Below, piece after piece: positions 25,026-34,495 of a DNA stretch of 64,000 nucleotides. The translations under genes were made by a program, and so were the position numbers. Numbering within the stretch: position 1 is the first letter of the stretch; every line of letters begins with the position of its first letter. Location of the stretch: the NCBI GenBank assembly GCA_003212275.1, contig QCQE01000001.1, positions 124,001-188,000 on the forward strand, read 5' to 3'. Below the pieces are notes generated by a model. The model saw only the letters and a program-made list of their open reading frames with translations, did not search any database and was not told where the DNA came from. Origin of the DNA: Pelagibacteraceae bacterium AG-447-N18. Lineage in GTDB: Bacteria; Pseudomonadota; Alphaproteobacteria; Pelagibacterales; Pelagibacteraceae.

Positions 25026-26465
25026 TTAATTTCTCCAGAATGAAGGTAAAAATAACACTAATATAGCAAATAATTCCAGTCTTCCCAAGATCATACCGAT
25101 TGTTAAAATCCATTTGGAAAAATCTGGCAATGAGGAGAAATTCCCGTTAGGTCCGATTATTGATCCTAAACCAGGACCAACATTTGAAATAGAGGTCGCA
25201 GCACCTGAAATTGCGGTTATAAAATCTAGTCCATTCAAAGATAGTAACGCAGATAATAAAAAAAATATTATTAAGTACATGTAAATAAAAGAGATGATTG
25301 ATGCTATGAATTTATCATCAATTGGATTTTTATCATATTTCAACACAAAAACGCCTTTAGGGTAAATAATTTTTTTTAGTTGATTAATTATAAATGAATA
25401 AAGAATTTGAAATCGAAATATTTTTATACCACATGTCGTTGAACCGGCGCAACCACCTATGAACATTAAAGCCAAAAATAATACTAGAGGAAAGCTACCC
25501 CAATTGTCAAATTGAGCATTGACGTAACCAGTTCCAGTTAGAATAGAAATAACGTTAAAGAAAATTGATCTTAAATTAAATGAACTTGAATTATTTAAAG
25601 TAAGATAAATTGATAAAATAAAAATAGATATAAATATTATCTTAATAAAAGTTTTGATTTGAGAGTCTGATGTAAAAATAGACCTATTGCCATTTAAAAA
25701 TTTTATGTACACGATAAATGGTACACTTCCTAAAATAATAAATACCATAGCCGTAGTTTCTATTGCTAAGCTATTAAAAAAACCAATGGATTGATTATAA
25801 TTAGAGAATCCACCAGTTGCTATAGTTGTCATCGAATGTGTAATACTATCAAAAATATTCATCCCAAATATATTGTAAGTGATTGCACATAGCGCAGTTA
25901 ATCCAGAGTAAATATAAATCAATCTTAGAGCAACCTCTTTAGACTTTGGAAGAATTTTTTCAGATGAATCATTGTTTGAAATTTTAAATAATTGCATTCC
26001 CCCAACATTCATGATGGGCATTAATGTAATCGCCATCACTATGACACCAATACCTCCCAACCATTGAAGTATTGCTCTCCAAAATAATATCCCTTTAGGC
26101 ATATTTTCCAAGTTTGATATGATTGTTGAACCAGTCGTTGTAATACCTGACATACTTTCAAAAAAGGCATTTGTGACTGAAAATTCTAAATTAGAGAACA
26201 TAAAGGGTAATGAACCAAATATAGCAATACTTACCCATGCTAATGCAGTTAGAAGAAATGCTTGTTGTAAATTAAGTTTTTTTTCATGATCTAGATTGGA
26301 GAGAAAAAATAAGGTGCCAAAAATAATTGTAACAATTGCTGCACCAAAAAAAGAAGAATCTATTTGACCATAAATAAATTGTACAATTATTGGAACAAGC
26401 ATAAAAATACCAAGAATTATTTGAAGAATTCCAAGAGTGAAAAAAACTGTTTTATAATTAGACAT
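25026..26465 (-). CDS. trkH: Trk potassium uptake system membrane subunit
   Basis: ESMSGITTTGSTI; QWLGGIGVIVMAI; GGCAGSTTCGIKIFRF. Confidence 0.92.
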   Translation of the reverse strand: MSNYKTVFFTLGILQIILGIFMLVPIIVQFIYGQIDSSFFGAAIVTIIFGTLFFLSNLDHEKKLNLQQAFLLTALAWVSIAIFGSLPFMFSNLEFSVTNAFFESMSGITTTGSTIISNLENMPKGILFWRAILQWLGGIGVIVMAITLMPIMNVGGMQLFKISNNDSSEKILPKSKEVALRLIYIYSGLTALCAITYNIFGMNIFDSITHSMTTIATGGFSNYNQSIGFFNSLAIETTAMVFIILGSVPFIVYIKFLNGNRSIFTSDSQIKTFIKIIFISIFILSIYLTLNNSSSFNLRSIFFNVISILTGTGYVNAQFDNWGSFPLVLFLALMFIGGCAGSTTCGIKIFRFQILYSFIINQLKKIIYPKGVFVLKYDKNPIDDKFIASIISFIYMYLIIFFLLSALLSLNGLDFITAISGAATSISNVGPGLGSIIGPNGNFSSLPDFSKWILTIGMILGRLELFAILVLFLPSFWRN

Positions 26466-26552
26466 TTTGAAAGAACATTATTTTATGGTAAATAAATTTC
26501 AACTCTATAAGAATTAAGTAGTTCGCTAATTAAAGATTTTGTTGAATTATTC

Positions 26553-28115
26553 ATGATAAAAAAAGAAAACTTAGAAAAAACAAGCTCTTGGCCAATCGTT
26601 GAAGCAAAAAAAATGCTCAGAGAAAGAAAATCTTTTTTAGAAAAAAAAGGTAAAATTACACTACAGACTGGATATGGCCCAAGTGGACTTCCTCACATAG
26701 GAACATTTGGAGAAGTTGCTAGAACTTCTATGATGGTTAATGCGTTAAAACAATTAACTGATCTTCCAACAGAAATTATCACTTTTTCTGATGATATGGA
26801 CGGTCTTAGAAAAGTACCAGACAATGTACCCAATAAAGAATTGTTAGAAAAAAACCTTCATAAACCTTTGACAGACGTGCCAGATCCCTTTGAAAAATAT
26901 AATAGTTTTGGTGAACATAATAATGAGAAATTAAAAAAGTTTTTAAATAATTTTAATTTTAAATATAATTTCAAAAGCTCTACTGAATTGTATAAATCAG
27001 GTTTTTTTAATCCAACACTTCAAATTATTTTAGATAATTATGATGGAATAATGGATATCATTTTGCCTACTTTAGGAAAAGAACGTCAAAAAACTTATTG
27101 TCCATTTCTTCCTATTTGTCCAGAAACAGGACATGTTTTAGAAATTCCAGTCAAAGAAATTGATAATTCTAAGTCTAAGATTGTATTTGATAATAAAGGT
27201 AAAGATTTAGAATCAAGCATATTAGATGGTCATTGTAAACTTCAGTGGAAAGTAGATTGGGCTATGAGATGGTATGCGCTTGATGTTGATTTTGAAATGT
27301 ACGGAAAAGATCTGATAGAAAGCGCAATATTATCCTCTAAAATTATTAAACTAATTGGAAAAAAAAACCCATCTGGTTTTGCTTATGAACTCTTTTTGGA
27401 TGAAAAAGGGGAAAAGATTTCTAAATCAAAAGGGAATGGAATAACAATCGAGCGATGGTTAGAGTACGCCTCACCAGAAAGTTTATCATTATACATGTAT
27501 CAAAATCCAAAAAGAGCAAAAAAACTTTATAATGAGATAGTTCCAAAAGCAGTCGATGAATATTTGGAATTTATTGAAAAGGCTAAAACCCAAGATGAGC
27601 TTCAATTACTGATGAATCCAGTATGGCATGTTCATAATGGCAGTGTTCCAAAAGAAAAAATGATTATGTCATTTTCTATGTTATTAAATCTTGTGGAAAC
27701 AAGTAATGCTGAAAACAAAGAATTACTATGGAAGTTCGTAAAAAAATATAAAGAAAATATTTCTGAAAAAGATCATCCCATTTTTGATAATTTAGTTGGT
27801 TATGCTATTAAATATTTTAATGATGTAATAAAAGCCAAAAAAAAATATAAAATACCTGATCAAACTGAAAAAAAAGCGCTAGAGGCTCTAATATCAACCT
27901 TAGACAAATGTAATGATAAGATGTCTCCTGAGGAAATTCAAACTTTAATTTATTCAACAGGAAAAGAAAACGGGTATTCAGAAAATTTAAGAGACTGGTT
28001 TAAATTAATTTATGAAGTTGTATTTGGAGTCGAAAATGGCCCTCGAATGGGTTTTTTTATAAGTTTTTTTGGTGTTAAAGAAACTAAAGATCTTATAATA
28101 AATAAAATTAAATAA
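26553..28115 (+). CDS. lysS: Lysyl-tRNA synthetase, class I
   Basis: GYGPSGLPHIGTFGEVAR class I signature; KISKSKGNG (KMSKS-like). Confidence 0.93.
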   Translation: MIKKENLEKTSSWPIVEAKKMLRERKSFLEKKGKITLQTGYGPSGLPHIGTFGEVARTSMMVNALKQLTDLPTEIITFSDDMDGLRKVPDNVPNKELLEKNLHKPLTDVPDPFEKYNSFGEHNNEKLKKFLNNFNFKYNFKSSTELYKSGFFNPTLQIILDNYDGIMDIILPTLGKERQKTYCPFLPICPETGHVLEIPVKEIDNSKSKIVFDNKGKDLESSILDGHCKLQWKVDWAMRWYALDVDFEMYGKDLIESAILSSKIIKLIGKKNPSGFAYELFLDEKGEKISKSKGNGITIERWLEYASPESLSLYMYQNPKRAKKLYNEIVPKAVDEYLEFIEKAKTQDELQLLMNPVWHVHNGSVPKEKMIMSFSMLLNLVETSNAENKELLWKFVKKYKENISEKDHPIFDNLVGYAIKYFNDVIKAKKKYKIPDQTEKKALEALISTLDKCNDKMSPEEIQTLIYSTGKENGYSENLRDWFKLIYEVVFGVENGPRMGFFISFFGVKETKDLIINKIK

Positions 28116-29167
28116 TGTTTTCAAATTTAAGATCTCTAATTTTTAAACTTGATCCAGAGACAGCCCATGGTTTGGCAATAAAGTCATTAAAATTTAATTT
28201 TGTGCCAAATGTTTTAGATCAAAATAAAAATAGCCATTTATTTAAGACTAAATTATTTGAAAAAGAAATAGAAAATCCAATTGGAATGGCAGCAGGATTT
28301 GACAAAAATGCTGAGGTTTATAATTCTTTATTTAAATTGGGATTTGGTTTTGTGGAGGTAGGCACAGTAACACCTCTTAAACAATATGGTAACCCCAAGC
28401 CAAGAGTTTTTAGATTAGTTGAAGATGAAGCATTAATTAATAGATTGGGTTTTAATAACTTAGGTGCAAAAAATATTGTTGATAGGATTTCAAGTAATAA
28501 ACAAATTGGTTTACTTGGAATTAACATAGGTCCTAATAAAAATACAAATGATAGATTTAAGGATTATGTTGAATGTTTAAAAACCTTTCATGAATTTGCT
28601 GATTATATTACGATTAATATTTCATCTCCCAACACTGAAGAGCTGAGAAATTTCCATGATCAGGAAAAATTGAATAGTTTATTAAATGTAATCAATAGTG
28701 AAAAAACAAAACTAAATTCAAAAATTCCAATTGTAGTAAAAGTCTCACCAGATATTAAAGATCAGGAAATACCTAAAATTTCTGATGTCCTTTTAAGTAG
28801 TAATATAAAAGCAGTCATTTTATCGAATACCTCTGACTCTACTCGAGATAAATTAAATGACATTCAAAAGCATCAAAAAGGAGGTTTGTCAGGTAAACCA
28901 ATAGAAGAAAAATCTACAATGCTGATTAATAAATTTTATAAAACTCTTGGTAATAAAATTAAAATTATTGGAGTTGGCGGAGTAGACTCTGGAATAAGTG
29001 CATACAATAAGTTTTTAGCTGGCGCGAGTTATGTTCAACTTTATACAGGTATGGTATACAGAGGACCAAATATTGTAAACCTTATTAAAAAAGAGCTTAA
29101 GGAATTATTGATAAGAGATGGAGTTAAACATTATAGTGAAATCATAGGGAAAAAAACAACTTCTTAA
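28115..29167 (+). CDS. pyrD: Dihydroorotate dehydrogenase (quinone), class 2
   Basis: [36 protein letters not shown]. Confidence 0.94.
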   Translation: MFSNLRSLIFKLDPETAHGLAIKSLKFNFVPNVLDQNKNSHLFKTKLFEKEIENPIGMAAGFDKNAEVYNSLFKLGFGFVEVGTVTPLKQYGNPKPRVFRLVEDEALINRLGFNNLGAKNIVDRISSNKQIGLLGINIGPNKNTNDRFKDYVECLKTFHEFADYITINISSPNTEELRNFHDQEKLNSLLNVINSEKTKLNSKIPIVVKVSPDIKDQEIPKISDVLLSSNIKAVILSNTSDSTRDKLNDIQKHQKGGLSGKPIEEKSTMLINKFYKTLGNKIKIIGVGGVDSGISAYNKFLAGASYVQLYTGMVYRGPNIVNLIKKELKELLIRDGVKHYSEIIGKKTTS

Positions 29168-29178
29168 ATTTTATAAAC

Positions 29179-29207
29179 TTGACGCAATCATCAACTCACT
29201 TTATATA
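29179..29207 (+). promoter_or_regulatory. Sigma70-type promoter of rpmB
   Basis: TTGACG, 17-bp spacer, TATATA, about 12 bp before the rpmB ATG. Confidence 0.7.
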
Positions 29208-29219
29208 GTCGAAAATATT

Positions 29220-29534
29220 ATGTCAAAAAAATGCGAACTTACCGGCAAAATTCCCCTTAAAGGTCATAATGTTAGTCATGCTAATAATAAGACAAAGAGA
29301 AGATTTTTACCTAATTTAAAAAAAGTAAAATTTACCAGTGAACTTTTAAAGAGAAGCATGAAACTTACTGTAAGTAATGCCGGTGTAAGATCTGTAGATA
29401 AAAAAGGAAGTTTTGACGAGTTTTTAAAGACTGTAAAAAATAAAAATTTATCTCCAAGATTAAAGAAGATGAAAAAAAATTTATTAATTAAGTCTCCATT
29501 CCAAAAAAAACAAGTTCAATCTAAGACAGCTTAA
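29220..29534 (+). CDS. rpmB: 50S ribosomal protein L28
   Basis: [33 protein letters not shown]. Confidence 0.96.
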   Translation: MSKKCELTGKIPLKGHNVSHANNKTKRRFLPNLKKVKFTSELLKRSMKLTVSNAGVRSVDKKGSFDEFLKTVKNKNLSPRLKKMKKNLLIKSPFQKKQVQSKTA

Positions 29535-30082
29535 TGAATAAAATTTTTTTTATACTCTCATTTTTAATGGGAGCAGTTGTTTTAGCATCTAATTATTTAG
29601 TTCAGTTCCCTATAAAACATTATGGTTTAGAAGAAATATTAACTTATGGCGCTTTTAGCTATCCAATTGCTTTCTTGATCACAGATTTAGCCAACAGATC
29701 TTTTGGCAAGATAGTAGCCAGAAAAATTGTTTATATTGGTTTTGCTATAGGTATTAGCTTTACGCTTTTATTCTCAACAAACTTTACAGACTTGATATCT
29801 ATAAGAATTGCAATTGGATCGGGTACTGCCTTTTTAGTTGCCCAACTCTTAGATGTTCAAATTTTTGATAAATTGAGAAAAAAAGAATGGTTTGTTGCAC
29901 CTTTAACGTCATCTTTGATAGGTTCAACAATTGATACGTTTATATTTTTTTCAATATCTTTTTATGGAACAGGCATCCCTTGGATCACATTGTCTTTGGG
30001 AGATTTAAGTGTAAAAATTTTTGTTGCTTTAATGATGTTAATCCCTTTCAGACTACTGCTGAAAACACTTAAACCAGTTTAG
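29534..30082 (+). CDS. VUT family / putative queuosine precursor transporter
   Basis: VLASNYLVQFPI; GAFSYPIAFLITDLANRSFG; multi-TM. Confidence 0.8.
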   Translation: MNKIFFILSFLMGAVVLASNYLVQFPIKHYGLEEILTYGAFSYPIAFLITDLANRSFGKIVARKIVYIGFAIGISFTLLFSTNFTDLISIRIAIGSGTAFLVAQLLDVQIFDKLRKKEWFVAPLTSSLIGSTIDTFIFFSISFYGTGIPWITLSLGDLSVKIFVALMMLIPFRLLLKTLKPV

Positions 30083-30084
30083 AT

Positions 30085-31038
30085 TTAATATAAATATTTA
30101 TAAGATAATATTTTATAAGCCAACTTTGCTACTAGAAAATTGTAGGAATTAAATCCTTTTATTGGTGCGAGCTCATTTATATCTGCGCCAACGATGTTTG
30201 AGTTTTTGGCTGCAATCTTAATTATATCTAAAACTTCATCCCATAATAAACCGCCAGGTTCAGGTGTTCCAGTTGCAGGCATGATACTCGAATCCAAACC
30301 ATCTACATCAAAAGTTAGATAAACAGTCTTATTCTTAATTAGTTTTTTAAATTTTTTTAAATTCCATTTTGCCTTATCTTTTGCCCAAAAAATACTAATT
30401 CTAGATTTATTTTTTTTTAAAAAAGGTAACTCCTCTTTAGAAATATTTCTAATTCCAAATGAGATTATTGAAACGTTTTTATAATCTAAACATCTTCTGA
30501 TAGCAGATGCGTGCGAAAATTTTTCACCATTATAACTTTCTCTTAAATCTGCATGAGCATCGAAATGTAAGAGGCAGATATTTTTATGTCTTTTAACAAA
30601 TGGAACAATACATCCTGGTGTGATTGAATGTTCACCACCAAAAGTCATTGGAAAAAGTTTATTATTAAGAATTTCTTTATTTACTTCAGCTATCTTTTTT
30701 AAAGCTTTTTTAATATTTTTATCAATCTTAAAAGGTTTTAAAGTTTTAATTCCAATTTTTTTGTAAGGTTCACAATTTAATTCCTCATCATATAATTCAA
30801 CTTGATGTGAAGCTTTAATTATCTCTTTTGGACCATTTTTAGTCCCACTACCATAACTCACAGTTTTTTCCAGACCAAAAGGAACAATTACAACCTTTTC
30901 TTTAAAATTGAATTTATTATCTATTCCAAGAAACCCTTTTTTATTTGAAAGATATTGCAATGTTTTATCCAAAAATTTTTGTAAAGTTTTTTCTATCTCT
31001 ATTTTTCCATTCACCTTTATGATATGCATCACTTGCAA
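30085..31038 (-). CDS. speB: Agmatinase / ureohydrolase family (start uncertain, overlaps upstream gene)
   Basis: GGEHSIT; HFDAHADLR; FDVDGLDSSIMPATGTPEPGG. Confidence 0.85.
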   Translation of the reverse strand: MQVMHIIKVNGKIEIEKTLQKFLDKTLQYLSNKKGFLGIDNKFNFKEKVVIVPFGLEKTVSYGSGTKNGPKEIIKASHQVELYDEELNCEPYKKIGIKTLKPFKIDKNIKKALKKIAEVNKEILNNKLFPMTFGGEHSITPGCIVPFVKRHKNICLLHFDAHADLRESYNGEKFSHASAIRRCLDYKNVSIISFGIRNISKEELPFLKKNKSRISIFWAKDKAKWNLKKFKKLIKNKTVYLTFDVDGLDSSIMPATGTPEPGGLLWDEVLDIIKIAAKNSNIVGADINELAPIKGFNSYNFLVAKLAYKILSYKYLY

Positions 31039-32008
31039 TCAAAGGTAATACACTTGTTGCTTCAGCAAAAACCATTTGTTCTTTCGTGACATCAACTTTA
31101 CCCCATGAACTTGCCTCTTTTAAAGTTGAACTGCTACACGCACCATCTCTTGAGTCTGCTACAGTAATTTGCACAGCATATTTATGCATTTCAACATCTT
31201 TTCCCAAAAGTTCAGCACATATGATTGTGTCCTGAATAAAATTTTTTGGCACTCCGCCACCTATCATAAATAATCCAGAACCTTTTGATTTAATTTTTAT
31301 TTCAGTTAATTCTCGAAATTCTCTTATAGAGTCTATTGTAATATGAGATTTCGGGTTCTTTTCTTGATGAATTACTAAACCAAAACCAGCGCTAGAGTCT
31401 GTAAAAGCAGGACAGAATATTGGCACATTGTGATCATAGGCAGTTTCAATTAAGGAGTCTTTCTTTACTGAGTTTTTTTTGAGATATTTTCCCATTTCAT
31501 GAATAAATTCTCTAGAGGTATAGCTTTTAGGCTCCAAGTTATCAGCTATTTCACAAATTTTCTTATCACAAATTTGTAATTCATCTTCGTCAATGTACGT
31601 ATCGTATATTCTATCAATATAATTTTTCCTAAGTTCAGTATCATCTTGAAATTGAGAGCCTTGATAATGCTTAAATCCTAATGCCTCAAAAAAATCCATA
31701 TCAATTATCGAAGCACCAGTTGCAACGATTGCATCTACCATATTGTATTTGACTAAATCTTTGTAAATATTCATACAACCAGCTGCTGAGGTCGAACCAG
31801 CTAAAGTTAGAAAAATTGTACAATCTTTATCTTTTAACATTTCATTATAGATGTTTGCTGCATTTGCAGTTTCTCTTGATACAAATGACATTTTTTCCAT
31901 TGATGAAATAATTTTTCTAGAGTCAAAAGATGTAATATCTATATGTTCAACTGGATTTTTAAGAAAGTCTTTTTTACTATTATGTCCTAGATTTTTATTT
32001 TTTGACAT
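30965..32008 (-). CDS. Deoxyhypusine synthase-like protein
   Basis: LAGSTSAAGCMNIYKDLV; DGACSSSTLKEASSWGK (DHS-type active-site Lys context). Confidence 0.85.
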   Translation of the reverse strand: MSKNKNLGHNSKKDFLKNPVEHIDITSFDSRKIISSMEKMSFVSRETANAANIYNEMLKDKDCTIFLTLAGSTSAAGCMNIYKDLVKYNMVDAIVATGASIIDMDFFEALGFKHYQGSQFQDDTELRKNYIDRIYDTYIDEDELQICDKKICEIADNLEPKSYTSREFIHEMGKYLKKNSVKKDSLIETAYDHNVPIFCPAFTDSSAGFGLVIHQEKNPKSHITIDSIREFRELTEIKIKSKGSGLFMIGGGVPKNFIQDTIICAELLGKDVEMHKYAVQITVADSRDGACSSSTLKEASSWGKVDVTKEQMVFAEATSVLPLIASDAYHKGEWKNRDRKNFTKIFG

Positions 32009-33192
32009 TAAGCAACTAAAGTATCTTTGTTGCTGTCTTTGTTATAGAGGCTCATTATAGCATTATCTTCAACTTCATAAATTTTATCAGAGTAGAAACC
32101 ATTAAACTGTGTTCTAAAGGTAAGGCCGTATGAACCTAATTGACCAAGTTCTACATAATCATTTTCTTTAATATTATTAGGTAAAAGGAAAGGACCTTTC
32201 ATGTAATCCATGCTGTCGCATGTTGGTCCATAAAAATCAAATGCAGTTAATTTTTTTGAGATAATTTTGTTTGAATTATCTTTTATCATTTTAGATGGAA
32301 ACACAATATTTGGTGTTCCTGCATCAAAAAGTGTTCCATAAGTTCCATCATTTATATAAAGTTTTTGTTTTTTTCTTAAGTTAACCCGAACTATAGTTGA
32401 ACCACTTTCAGCAACTAAGGCTCTGCCTGGTTCACAAATTATCTCTGGTAATTTTTCAATCTTTAAATTTTCTAAACTTTTCTTAATTTCATCAAAATAA
32501 CTCTCTAAAGAGGGTGGAATTAAATCTGGATAGATAGTAGGAAAACCGCCTCCTATATTTAAATAATCGGGAACAATTTTCGTTTTCTTTATTATATTTG
32601 CAATTTCAGAAATTCCTTTTGAGTATGAAATTGGATGCATACATTGCGATCCTACATGAAAACTTAATCCAATCTTTTTTGAATGTTGTTTTACTAATCT
32701 TGAAAGTCCTGCCGCCTCTGAATTTATAGCACCGAATTTTTTTGATAAGTCAATTTCAGCATGTTCATTTGATACAGCCACCCTTACAAATAATTCTAAA
32801 TCTTTTGCATTGCTGGTGCTCTCAATAATTTTTATCAATTCATCTTTAGTATCAAGTGCAAACGTTTTTACTCCGTATTTAAAGTATGCTTCACTTATAT
32901 CTTCTCTACTTTTAATTGTGTGCATGAAAGAACACTTAGATACTTGATCAAATTTTCTGACTGCTTTTATCTCCTCCACTGAGGCAACATCAAATTGATT
33001 AATACCGCTTTTTAATAAAGTTTTAATTACCTCAGGATGAGGATTTGTTTTGACAGCATATAGAATTTTACCTGGAAAGTTTTTTTGAAAAAATTTGGAA
33101 GCTGAAAGAATTGATTTCTTTCTAATACAATAAACCGGTTTGTCTGGTTTCAGTTGATTAACTAGTTCCTCAACCGACTTAAATTTTTGCAT
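32008..33192 (-). CDS. Fold-III PLP decarboxylase (ornithine/lysine-type)
   Basis: ILYAVKTNPHPEVIKTL PLP Lys; HVGSQC; GGGFPT; EPGRALV; FYGPTCDSMD. Confidence 0.88.
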   Translation of the reverse strand: MQKFKSVEELVNQLKPDKPVYCIRKKSILSASKFFQKNFPGKILYAVKTNPHPEVIKTLLKSGINQFDVASVEEIKAVRKFDQVSKCSFMHTIKSREDISEAYFKYGVKTFALDTKDELIKIIESTSNAKDLELFVRVAVSNEHAEIDLSKKFGAINSEAAGLSRLVKQHSKKIGLSFHVGSQCMHPISYSKGISEIANIIKKTKIVPDYLNIGGGFPTIYPDLIPPSLESYFDEIKKSLENLKIEKLPEIICEPGRALVAESGSTIVRVNLRKKQKLYINDGTYGTLFDAGTPNIVFPSKMIKDNSNKIISKKLTAFDFYGPTCDSMDYMKGPFLLPNNIKENDYVELGQLGSYGLTFRTQFNGFYSDKIYEVEDNAIMSLYNKDSNKDTLVA

Positions 33193-33268
33193 TTTTCATG
33201 CCCCCCAAAAAAAATTTAACAAAAAAAAGTCTTTTTATTTAAAAAAAACTTTAATGAATCGAGCAATT

Positions 33269-33314
33269 AATTCAATACTTACCTAATGTAAAGCAAATAA
33301 TGACCTATTGAATT
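33269..33314. promoter_or_regulatory. Inverted repeat immediately upstream of regA
   Basis: Perfect 9-bp arms AATTCAATA (33269-33277) and TATTGAATT (33306-33314), 28-nt spacer. Confidence 0.4.
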
Positions 33315-33905
33315 GTGGAAAAAAATTCCCATATTGGACTTATGAAAAATGAAGGCGCATTACAAAATTTAGCTGATTTCAACAATAAATCACTATTAAT
33401 TGTTGATGATGACAATCCATTTAGAGAAAGATTGGCTAGGGCCATGGAAAAAAAGGGTTTTGAAGTTATTCAAGCTGAAGGTGTGCAAAAAGGAATTGAT
33501 ACAGTCAAAGCAAAAAAACCAGGATTCGCTGTTGTTGATTTGAGATTGGGTGATGGTAATGGTTTGGAAGTTGTAAAACAAATACAAACCTCTAATCCTG
33601 AAAGTAGAATAATAATGTTAACAGGATATGGAAATATTCCAACTGCTGTTGCAGCAATAAAAGAAGGTGCAATCGATTATTTGGCTAAACCTGCAGATGC
33701 AGATGATGTTGAAAAAGCTCTTTTAGCTGATCCTGCTAAAAAAGCGGCTCCACCTGAAAATCCAATGTCAGCAGATAGAGTGAAATGGGAACATATACAT
33801 AGAGTTTTTGAATTGTGTAATAGAAATGTTTCAGAGACAGCAAGAAGACTAAAAATGCACCGAAGAACTCTTCAAAGAATTTTATCTAAAAGATCACCTA
33901 AATAA
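33315..33905 (+). CDS. regA: Response regulator RegA/ActR (GTG start, or ATG at 33342)
   Basis: Receiver domain LLIVDDDNPFRERL; invariant HTH RRLKMHRRTLQRILSKR. Confidence 0.92.
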   Translation: MEKNSHIGLMKNEGALQNLADFNNKSLLIVDDDNPFRERLARAMEKKGFEVIQAEGVQKGIDTVKAKKPGFAVVDLRLGDGNGLEVVKQIQTSNPESRIIMLTGYGNIPTAVAAIKEGAIDYLAKPADADDVEKALLADPAKKAAPPENPMSADRVKWEHIHRVFELCNRNVSETARRLKMHRRTLQRILSKRSPK

Positions 33906-34449
33906 GTTTCCTAAATTTAAAAATTTTCTTAGCAACAAGCACAAGTAAAGCTATCTTAAATATTTCAGCTAATAGAAAAGGCTTTACACCTAAATCGAAT
34001 ATAGGTTTGTCCCATCCGATTAGTGTCCCTAACCATAAAATACCAAAAATATAGATTGTGGATACTGCAAGTATAAGTTTTAAGAAAATGATTAGAAAAT
34101 TATCTTTTAATTTTACTAAAGAAGCTAAAAAACAAGCTGATAGAAATCCAATTAAATAGCCCATTGTTGGGCCTGTAAAATAAGTTAAACCCACTCCTCT
34201 CTCTGGAGAATTTGAAAATACTGGCAGACCTGCAATCCCTTCAATTAAATATAAACCAATTGTCGCAATACCTATTTTATATCCAAAACTTATTCCAATA
34301 AAAAGAACTACAAAAGTTTGCATTGTCATTGGAACTGGATAGAAAGGAATTTTAATTTTTGCTGAGACAGCAAGTAACACAGAACCTAAAAAAATTACAA
34401 GTATTGATTTAATTATTTGGGCTTGTGTATTTTGCTTTATAAGTTCCAT
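33898..34449 (-). CDS. bioY: BioY family biotin transporter
   Basis: SAKIKIPFYPVPMTMQTFVVLFIG; EGIAGLPVFS; GPTMGYLIGFL. Confidence 0.92.
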   Translation of the reverse strand: MELIKQNTQAQIIKSILVIFLGSVLLAVSAKIKIPFYPVPMTMQTFVVLFIGISFGYKIGIATIGLYLIEGIAGLPVFSNSPERGVGLTYFTGPTMGYLIGFLSACFLASLVKLKDNFLIIFLKLILAVSTIYIFGILWLGTLIGWDKPIFDLGVKPFLLAEIFKIALLVLVAKKIFKFRKLI

Positions 34450-34495
34450 AAAAAATAATACTCTTATTTCTGTTGATAATCTATATTAATTTCTA

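Noticed and set aside
26553-28115. Class I rather than class II lysyl-tRNA synthetase as an oddity
   Set aside because: Class I LysRS is common in Alphaproteobacteria
33193-33314. speF-type or other polyamine riboswitch in the decarboxylase leader
   Set aside because: I could not match a known motif; only the G6 tract and the regA-side inverted repeat are evident
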